NCBI GenBank assembly: GCA_003116975.1
Contig: BGKB01000294.1
Coordinates: forward strand, 10,258 to 41,068
Direction: 5' to 3'
Length of the DNA: 30,811 bases
DNA from: Aurantiochytrium sp. KH105
Lineage: Eukaryota; Sar; Bigyra; Thraustochytrida; Thraustochytriidae
Shown here: in pieces, positions 7,671-14,354 of the stretch
Position numbering within the stretch: position 1 is the stretch's first letter
Layout: every line of letters begins with the position of its first letter
Made by a program: the position numbers and the translations under genes
The notes under the pieces: generated by a model
Database searches by the model: none
What the model was told of the DNA's origin: nothing
The model's input: only the letters and a program-made list of their open reading frames with translations

Positions 7671-9143
7671 CTAAGCGCTCACATTCTTGGGCGGCGGGCC
7701 GTCAGCGTTGCCAACAGCCACAGCCTCAGCCATGACGTACTCGCCGTTCTCAAAGCGGTCGAACTCAAAGCACCGGTACACGATAATGGCAGCCATGAGT
7801 GAGACAGAGCCAAGTGTCAACGTGACCCACATGATAGCAAAGCCAGCAGTAACCCCGTTGCACGTGCCCTCCGCAAGCAGATCAACGTACATGGGGTTGA
7901 TGTTCGAGCAATCGGCAACGTCGACAACCGAGTCAATCGCCCCGGGAATCTCGCCAATGCTCGTCTGAATGTCCTCCACAGCAGCAATGCACTCCGTGCC
8001 GTTCTCCACGGGGTATCCATACTCCGTGGCGTTGTTGATCGTCTCGTTCAGCGTCGTCAGCAACTCATCAATGCTCGCCTCAAAGACATCGGTAATGTTG
8101 CTAGTGTCGCCAACAGCCTCCGTGAGCGGGTTGGTGCCCTCGCAAGTCTGGTAGTAGCACAGGTAGCTGTAAGGGTCCGTAGAGCAGAGATCGGCACCCG
8201 GGTCGTCCTGCAAGAGCATATCGGACAGCAAACGGTTCAGGTTGCTCGTGGGCGACGGCACGCAAAAGTCAGCGCCGGCTGTCGAAATGATGGCGAGAAC
8301 AACAATCACAATCCACAAAAGGAGCAGCATGATCACACTCAGCACAATGAAAAAGGTGCCCGAGCATCCGGCGAGTGCCTTCGCGGGGCGCGTGCCGCTA
8401 CCAGGTGCGTTCGTGTACAGACGGTACAGCGTCGCGATCGTAAACACTGCACTGATCACAATGATAAGCGCCACGGTGACCTTGTAGCCGACGCGGACCT
8501 TTTCCAAGTACGGGTCGATGGTTTCCACAACGTCGTTGAACTGCTGGACAACCTCGTCCATCTCTCCGGTCACGCCGTCCAGGGAATCGTCAATACTGTC
8601 CGCGAAATCGTCCCAGTCCGTTTCAGGAAAGGTAATGTTGGCGGTCTCCGTGAGGTTCTGGCACGTGACCGCGGCGACCTCGATGGTATCGAGCACGCCC
8701 GTGGCGGTATCGGCTGCGGCAGCGAGGGTGGTATCGGTTTCGTCCACAAAGTCCTGCAGGCTCTTGCCCGTGCCCAGCACCGTGTCCAGCCCGTTCAGGG
8801 CTTGCGTGTTGGCGCCCAGCGAGTAGAACCAGCCAAAGCAGCTCAGCACCATGAATCCCACAAAAAAGATGGCGCCGACCTTGTTGCTCTTTCCGCGGTT
8901 GCAGCACTTTTCGCGGCAGCACCCGATGCAACACAGAGCAAACACCCAGATGATGAACACAATGAACGCGGCAATGGGGCCCGCCGAAATGCCAATCACG
9001 TACTCCACCGTCGGGTCGTCCTGGCTGAGCGCGAAGTTGGCCGTGGGGAAGTTGAACTCGCTCGAGCCCCTCACACGCGGCGAGTTATGCAGCATCTCCA
9101 GCACGCTCGGCGCCACATACGTCGGCGCCGTGTAGTCGCCCAT
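7671..9143 (-). CDS. five-pass membrane glycoprotein, prominin/tweety-like topology
   Basis: 490 residues from MGDYTAPTYV; the larger open frame upstream is rich in Arg/Gly low complexity and lacks support. Five hydrophobic segments are seen at about 48-70, 88-108, 218-240, 262-288 and 433-456. Between the first two is a compact Cys cluster (CCIGCCREKCC, residues 71-81), the juxtamembrane Cys-rich loop position known in prominins. Two large extracytoplasmic loops follow (109-217 and 289-432). They hold several N-glycosylation sequons (NLT, NIT, NITD, NET, NAT, NGT) and Cys residues, some paired in CX7C/CX4C spacing. This order (N-out, TM1, Cys loop, TM2, loop, TM3-TM4, loop, TM5) fits the prominin/tweety superfamily, whose members shape membrane protrusions or form anion channels. 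Sequence similarity alone is weak, so the family name rests on architecture. Confidence 0.75.
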   Translation of the reverse strand: MGDYTAPTYVAPSVLEMLHNSPRVRGSSEFNFPTANFALSQDDPTVEYVIGISAGPIAAFIVFIIWVFALCCIGCCREKCCNRGKSNKVGAIFFVGFMVLSCFGWFYSLGANTQALNGLDTVLGTGKSLQDFVDETDTTLAAAADTATGVLDTIEVAAVTCQNLTETANITFPETDWDDFADSIDDSLDGVTGEMDEVVQQFNDVVETIDPYLEKVRVGYKVTVALIIVISAVFTIATLYRLYTNAPGSGTRPAKALAGCSGTFFIVLSVIMLLLLWIVIVVLAIISTAGADFCVPSPTSNLNRLLSDMLLQDDPGADLCSTDPYSYLCYYQTCEGTNPLTEAVGDTSNITDVFEASIDELLTTLNETINNATEYGYPVENGTECIAAVEDIQTSIGEIPGAIDSVVDVADCSNINPMYVDLLAEGTCNGVTAGFAIMWVTLTLGSVSLMAAIIVYRCFEFDRFENGEYVMAEAVAVGNADGPPPKNVSA

Positions 9144-9167
9144 GGTCTCTCTCCCTCTGCTTGCCAA

Positions 9168-9195
9168 CCTGCCTGCCTGCCTGCCTGCCTGCCTG
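9168..9195. repeat. (CCTG)7 microsatellite in prominin-like 5' UTR
   Basis: Seven exact CCTG units, 25-52 bp upstream of the start codon on the gene's strand (CAGG there). Confidence 0.95.
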
Positions 9196-9544
9196 CCCGT
9201 GCCCTCCCGCCCTGCTCGACGCGCGCCGTGCCTCTGGCTCCCTCGTCGTTTCCGATTTGTTGGTTTGCTTGCGCCTTGTCCTTGTTTGCTTGTCCTTGTT
9301 TGTTTGTTCGCAACAGACACTAATAACTGGCCGCTCAGCTTTTCCAGCGCGGCGCGTGTCCCTCTCTCTCTCCCCCCTCTCTGGCGGCGCCCGATCCACG
9401 CGGCAATAACAAAAAGCAGCAGCCACCATGGCCAGTGCAGCCAAAGAGGAAGCGCGCGAGGGGTGTGTACAACAAGGTGTGTGTCCGTGTGTTGGCCGGC
9501 CCGGACACTGGCGATAAAACAGTGACTGGAAAATACACACCTGG

Positions 9545-9568
9545 TACTAACAATGTAAGCCCCCGCAG
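9545..9568 (+). promoter_or_regulatory. candidate intron branch point and 3' splice site
   Basis: A perfect TACTAAC box is followed by GTAAGCCCCCGCAG, placing an acceptor AG 18 bases after the branch adenosine. A possible donor is AAG|GTGTGT at 9477, giving a 92-nt intron. It would lie in the leader of the first DOMON-b561 gene. Confidence 0.35.
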
Positions 9569-10487
9569 CACGATGTACGGTCACCACTCTCACCTTCGCC
9601 TTCGGGGACCGGTCTTCCTCGCGGGCGGGGGAACCCTTCGCATCGCGCCGCTGCCGCGACGCGGCGCGTCGCACGCGCCCAGGAAGGCTCTGCGTCCCCG
9701 TCTCCGTCTCCGTCTCCGGCATGCATTCCATCATCCAGCGGCATCTACGCGAGTCCGGCAGCGGCCACCAGCGGCCCTCGCGTCGAGCATACCTGCGCGC
9801 TAGCACCTCCTACCGCAGATCCGGCAGGATGCTACGCACGCCGCTCTCGAATCCCGCTCTGCCTGCCTCCGCTCCGCGCCAGTCGGGACGCAGACCGCGG
9901 TCAAGCGCTCTCCCTCGCGCTCTCCCTCGCGCTCTCCGTGGCCGCTGCCGAGCATGTAACGGCCGGCCGTGCGCCCGTCTGCCTGGATCCTGAGAGCGTG
10001 GCGAGCGAAGAGGCAGGCCCTGCTCGGAATCAGCACGACACGACTTGCGCATTGCAAGGCAGGCAGGCAGGCGAGGTGGCGCCGGTGGAGACCACGCCAA
10101 TCTCGAGCACTGCGCCGATCTCGTGCAAGCCCTGGGCCGTCCTACGTAGGCTGGCCATTGAGCAAACCGCGGTGCGGCTGCGCAAACTGGCTGCAGCTGC
10201 TGCACTGCTGCTGCTGCTGCTCGGCCCGAGTCGGCCCACGGCGATGTCTTCGTGGCGAGTGCAGCCAGATGGGAGGCGCGGGCTCCTTCACTCTACTTTA
10301 CTTTGGACAGGAGCCAGCTAGCAAGCAAAGCCGAAAGGAGAGCGCAGGAGAGGGGACGCCCGGACGCGAAGCGCGCATGGGCCGCGGCGCAGGAGCGCCT
10401 GCGCCCCCGACTGCGCCCGCACGCGCCGTTGCTCGCGCGGGCCCGCCGGCGCGTCGCCGTCGTCGCGCGCGCGCGAGCAGCGCCGTG

Positions 10488-13058
10488 ATGCGGAACAAAG
10501 CGGTGCTGCTGTTGCTCCTGATGCAGGTGCTGCTGGTCTTTGCACTCGCCGTCTCGCTCGGCGCGGCGCTGCGGTCGCCCCCGCAAAGCGAATGGGCAGC
10601 CCTCGTGGCCGACATCGAGCGACAGCACGCCCTCGTGCCCTTCGTGCAGGCCTATGGCCAAAATGACACCTGGTTCAGCGCCTCGAACCCGCCCTTGAGC
10701 CCTGACGCCGCCGAAGAGGTCAAGAAGCACGTGCCCAGAATGTGGCAGCGGTCCGGAACGCAAGTCAACATCCGCGTCAGCCATGAAATGATCTGGACAC
10801 CCAACGACGTCGTCGACTTTGCCCACTATATTCACTACGTCTTCGTGCGCAACAGCTCCTCGAGTGAAATCGTCTACGTCGGCATTCTCGAACTCGGCGA
10901 CACCTCCGTCGACATTGATACAACCGTCCTCGGCGGCCTCGGGGGGCAAGGTTTCCTCGTTCCCTACGAATTCTGCAATGTGCACGGTCTCTGGAGAGGC
11001 GAGGCCCTCCAAACCGTCGACCCCGTCTCTTGGAACCTCACCACCGCCTCGCTCAAACTTTTTGGCCAAGTCGAAGAAGAGTGTCAGGGAAATATCTACC
11101 TTCTTGACGACTCGCACTCGCTTCAGCTCAGTCTCATCAACAGATATGATGAGGTCGTCGTCGACGTGGCCGACGCAGTGAGCCTTCAGGCCACCTTTGT
11201 CTTTCCACGCGGACAATTCTTTGGCCTCGGCTTTGGTGACTCCATGCTCGGCGCCGACATGATGATTGCCGCCGAGCGCGACGGGACCGCGCTCTGCGCC
11301 GACTTCCATACCACGGGAAACAGCAATCGATACAGTGGTCCTGACATTGATGCCCAACAAGACGTTCAAGTCGTCGCAGCTACGCTTCAAGATGGCGTCG
11401 CCACGCTTGTCTGTACCAAGTCGTTGCGCAGCGCTGACCCCGACGACAAGGCCGTGCTCAACCAACGCGAAAACCTCATTTGGTCCTTTCAAGAGGTGGA
11501 TGGCGAGCCTTCGGCAACTTCCAACGCCTTTCTCAAACGTCATGGCGCAACCAATCGAGGTTACATTCTCAACGCAGATCTTGGCGGAAGCGGCGGTGAG
11601 CTGGCAATTGCCAATAGTCGCGACAAGCGCGATTTACAGGTTGCTCACGGCATGCTCATGTACATGATTTGGGGCATCAACATTTGCGTCGGTGCCATGA
11701 TTGCCAGATACGCTCATGACAGGGCCTGGGGCATTGGTGCGCATCGAATCATTCAGAGTATCAATACCATGCTGACGCTGCCCGGTTACTATCTGTCGCA
11801 GCGCTTCGTCGATGTGCACTTTCAATCAGCCCATGCATTCATCGGCACAACGCTCGTATACACTTCAATTCTGCAGGCGGGTCTCGGGACCGCCGCGTAT
11901 CTCTGCTCCAAGTACTCGAAAAAGGTTGCCCGCGAGTATCCCAAGAGCGACGCACTTTCCGATGAAAACAAACTCTTTATCGCCGGCATCGAGGACGAAC
12001 ACGGCCAGCGCGAGCTCCTGCACGAGGTTTACCACAAGCTCGACACCCTTTCGACGCCACGCGCGTTCGAGATCACCGCGTACGTCGAAAACACAATTAG
12101 TCAGGGCATCCCATCGTGCATGCCGCCAGCCATTGCCGTGTATATTCTCACGCGGATGCGTCAAACAGTGATTCGTCCCATTCACAGGGTCGTCGGACGA
12201 CTCTTGCCCATCATCGCATATGTGCAAATCTACCTTGGTCTCGATCGACTTCAGGCCAACAATGTCATTTCCGCCATCATCAACATGTGGACCATTCTCG
12301 TTGTCCTCATTCTCATCTACAAAGAGTCAGAGCTTCAATTGAATCTTCCTCACGGGGTAGCCCCCAAGCTCTTTCTCTTGAAAGACAGGCTACAGCGTCT
12401 CTTTTGCTCATGCTGCCCACGAACGCAAGACCCGAAACCAGACGCGAATGACGGTGACGACGATGATAATGGTGATATTGATGGTGCCGCCACCGGTGGC
12501 GGTGAGGCAGGGAACAGGAGCTCGCGAAACCTTTTGGAAAAAGGGTCTATCCGAGATCACGATCTGGAGCGTTCGCATTCTAGTATTCATAATGATCACC
12601 CTCAAGGGGGCGCGCACGGATCTCCATTTTCCCAAGCAAAGACACCCATGCAGTCCTTTCAAAGCGCGGAATCCGTCGATAGTCAATATGCTTTGCCTCC
12701 CGCTCCGTGCTCCTCACCCAAGACGAGCAAAGAATCACCACTAGCTTCATCTTCTCTCGAGTTCGTCCCCCTCGATGACTTTACCAAGACAGCTGTAGCA
12801 GAAGAAGGTGAAGACGATGAAGAAGAACAAGCGGCCGGGAAACTGCAGTCTTCGTCGTCTATTGAGGGAGCTCCGCCCCGCATTATTGTCGACACCAAGC
12901 CCTCCTTTGCCTTTGACACCAGCCCTAACTCAGGAGAACAATCGAGCGATACGGAGGGCCTTGCTTCACGACCTACAGACAATACGCAAGAAACTGACCA
13001 AGAGCCTGGACCTGACTCGACCACCTCTCTCGAATTGAGATCCATATCCACCGTCTAG
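10488..13058 (+). CDS. DOMON-cytochrome b561 transmembrane oxidoreductase, copy 1
   Basis: 856 residues from MRNKAVLLLLLMQ, which gives a clean signal peptide (1-28); an in-frame ATG at 10377 would bury it behind an Arg-rich tail. Residues 31-210 are a conserved but unassigned luminal region. Residues 215-340 look like a DOMON domain (FGLGFGDSMLGADMMIA). A cytochrome b561 core spans 384-612, with heme-ligand candidates H387 (VAHGM), H419 (GAHRI), H449 (SAHAF) and H566 (PIHRV) in four helices plus a fifth helix. The H449 and H566 helices are separated by about 90 polar residues, far longer than in plant or animal b561. The cytosolic tail (620-856) is acidic, Ser/Pro-rich and starts with a Cys cluster. 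Relatives (FRRS1, AIR12/CYBDOM) pass electrons across membranes to ferric iron or monodehydroascorbate; the donor here is unknown. Copy 2 follows 1.3 kb downstream. Confidence 0.85.
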   Translation: MRNKAVLLLLLMQVLLVFALAVSLGAALRSPPQSEWAALVADIERQHALVPFVQAYGQNDTWFSASNPPLSPDAAEEVKKHVPRMWQRSGTQVNIRVSHEMIWTPNDVVDFAHYIHYVFVRNSSSSEIVYVGILELGDTSVDIDTTVLGGLGGQGFLVPYEFCNVHGLWRGEALQTVDPVSWNLTTASLKLFGQVEEECQGNIYLLDDSHSLQLSLINRYDEVVVDVADAVSLQATFVFPRGQFFGLGFGDSMLGADMMIAAERDGTALCADFHTTGNSNRYSGPDIDAQQDVQVVAATLQDGVATLVCTKSLRSADPDDKAVLNQRENLIWSFQEVDGEPSATSNAFLKRHGATNRGYILNADLGGSGGELAIANSRDKRDLQVAHGMLMYMIWGINICVGAMIARYAHDRAWGIGAHRIIQSINTMLTLPGYYLSQRFVDVHFQSAHAFIGTTLVYTSILQAGLGTAAYLCSKYSKKVAREYPKSDALSDENKLFIAGIEDEHGQRELLHEVYHKLDTLSTPRAFEITAYVENTISQGIPSCMPPAIAVYILTRMRQTVIRPIHRVVGRLLPIIAYVQIYLGLDRLQANNVISAIINMWTILVVLILIYKESELQLNLPHGVAPKLFLLKDRLQRLFCSCCPRTQDPKPDANDGDDDDNGDIDGAATGGGEAGNRSSRNLLEKGSIRDHDLERSHSSIHNDHPQGGAHGSPFSQAKTPMQSFQSAESVDSQYALPPAPCSSPKTSKESPLASSSLEFVPLDDFTKTAVAEEGEDDEEEQAAGKLQSSSSIEGAPPRIIVDTKPSFAFDTSPNSGEQSSDTEGLASRPTDNTQETDQEPGPDSTTSLELRSISTV

Positions 13059-13135
13059 GCTGAGATTTAGGTGGACACCGCGAACATGCACAATTTGCTA
13101 CAATTTTCCTTATTATTTTTTTTCTTATAAAGTAT

Positions 13136-13445
13136 CCAACGTCGTACTCAAGTCAACGCTCGTGTCAAAGTTCGGGTACTTATGGGCCGGCAGCTTAATG
13201 GTAAGGTTTGGACATCCATTCTGTCGCCGAGACCAAACCCAGACAGCCAGCACTCTGGGGGCTTCCAAAATCAGTGTTCCAACTGGTCCGCGACCATCAC
13301 GAGAGCATACAGCCCAATGAGGGCTTCCAAAAGAGTGTCCTGCCTTGTCTGCGACCCATGCAGGCACATTTCTAGAGCCTCTCGCATTACAAAGAGAGAT
13401 GGTGCCAGGAAGGGGACGAGGACCTCGTCGCCGCTCAGGTTGCAT
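13136..13445 (+). repeat. direct repeat, copy A
   Basis: It begins CCAACGTCGTACTC and ends near CCGCTCAGGTTGCATG. Conserved blocks shared with copy B include CAGCTTAAT, CATTCTGTCGCC, CCTGCCTTGTCTGCGAC and GGTGCCAGGAA. It contains about 62 bases missing from copy B (13271-13332), flanked by GCTTCCAAAA on both sides. Confidence 0.75.
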
Positions 13446-13463
13446 GATCAAACCTGTCGTCCA

Positions 13464-13546
13464 GAAGGCCCTACAGAGAAATTACCCGAGAGTGTTGATC
13501 GGACATGGTCACGTCTCTCGGAAGAAAATTCGAAACCGCCGTCTAG
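13464..13546 (+). pseudogene. probable relic of the 3' end of a third DOMON-b561 gene
   Basis: This short block resembles the last ~110 bases of copy 1 (12955-13058). CTACAGA followed by an A/C-rich run, then GGAC, then CGTCTCTCGGAAG against CCTCTCTCGAATTG, and finally CCGTCTAGG around the stop codon, all occur in the same order. Directly downstream comes repeat copy B, just as repeat copy A follows the real copy-1 stop. Alignment by eye needs gaps and the match is modest, so this is inference from order plus partial identity. Confidence 0.4.
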
Positions 13547-13586
13547 GTAGACCTTGTCTGCGGACGACAATGACTTCCCTTAGAAA

Positions 13587-13866
13587 CCAACGTTGTACTC
13601 GGCTGGGAGTTTGTAGCAACGTACTATCAGCAATCGTGGGTCAGCAGCTTAATCGTGGGTCAGCAGCTTAATTCATCGTAAGGTACAGACATTCATTCTA
13701 TCGCCCGAGGCCGAGACCGAGACCAAACAGCTGAGCCTTCTGGGGCCTTCCAAATCAGTGCCCTGCCTTGTCTGCGACGCATCCAGGCCCAAGTTTCGAT
13801 CGAGCCTGTCTCGCATAACGAAGAGAGACGGTGCCAGGAATGAAACGAGGACCGCCCAGGCTGCAC
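13587..13866 (+). repeat. direct repeat, copy B
   Basis: It begins CCAACGTTGTACTC and ends near CCGCCCAGGCTGCACA, parallel to copy A with an offset of 430-475 bases. It lacks the ~62-base segment of copy A and has gained a 19-bp tandem duplication. Confidence 0.75.
13632..13669. repeat. 19-bp perfect tandem duplication
   Basis: AATCGTGGGTCAGCAGCTT occurs twice with no gap. The copy-A equivalent of this site has only one unit, so the duplication arose after the segment was duplicated. Confidence 0.9.
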
Positions 13867-14354
13867 AACCGCCCTGACGTTCGGGAGGCAGTGCGCTGGC
13901 CACTCCCCCCGCTACCTCCCCCTTTTCTCCTCCTTTGCCCCTCTCGCTCGCGCTCTCCAACACGCCGGCGGGGTCCTCGACCGACGCGCGAGACGGGGCA
14001 CTCGTTTCGCCTTTTTGATCGGCATCCTGATGGTTGCCCGTCGAGAGCACGGTCGGAAGGCCGCGGCCCCGTCCGCTGGCTCCTGTTCACGAACCCGCGC
14101 GACCAACGCGGCAGCGGGCGAACAGCGCTTCTGCAGGACGTCTCGGGGTCGCTCGCAGAGCCACAATGCCCGCACGCGACTGTGATTCGCAGCATCGCCG
14201 CCGCGCCCTCGAACCGCTCAGCGCACAAGGGCGAAGAGAAGGAGACGCCAGAGGCACGCGCGAGAGGTCTCTGCGCAATGACAAGCCTACGATACGCCGT
14301 CGACGCACGCGGCAGCCGCTTGGCGAGGATGGCGCTGCGAAACGAGGCAAGATC

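Larger units (their letters stand above)
9144..10487. promoter_or_regulatory. divergent 5' region between prominin-like and first DOMON-b561 genes
   Basis: 1.3 kb with a CCTG microsatellite next to the left gene, T/G-rich runs to 9310, and CpG-rich sequence rising toward the right gene. On the + strand an ATG in a strong context (CCACCATGG, 9428) opens a 29-codon frame ending at 9517. TACTAAC at 9545-9551, followed 15 bases later by GCAG, looks like an intron branch point and acceptor. Together they suggest a spliced leader or a small upstream gene. No family is recognised in any frame here. Confidence 0.4.
13059..14354. other. decayed duplicated spacer between the two DOMON-b561 genes
   Basis: The spacer contains two diverged direct repeats (13136-13445 and 13587-13866), a gene-tail relic between them, and a 19-bp tandem, all listed separately. 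From 13867 to 14354 it is CpG-rich leader of the second gene with no recognised element. Both repeat copies can be read on the minus strand as short similar peptides (with PGT.SL..AR and VADKAGH in common), but neither copy forms a complete frame. I do not call a gene. Confidence 0.6.

Noticed and set aside
10377..10487. Upstream in-frame ATG of DOMON-b561 copy 1
   Set aside because: It would add an Arg/Pro-rich stretch in front of a perfect signal peptide.
13125..13451. Possible transposon-derived protein in the repeated spacer
   Set aside because: Both repeat copies share short peptides on the minus strand, but there is no transposase or RT motif, no terminal repeats and no target duplication.
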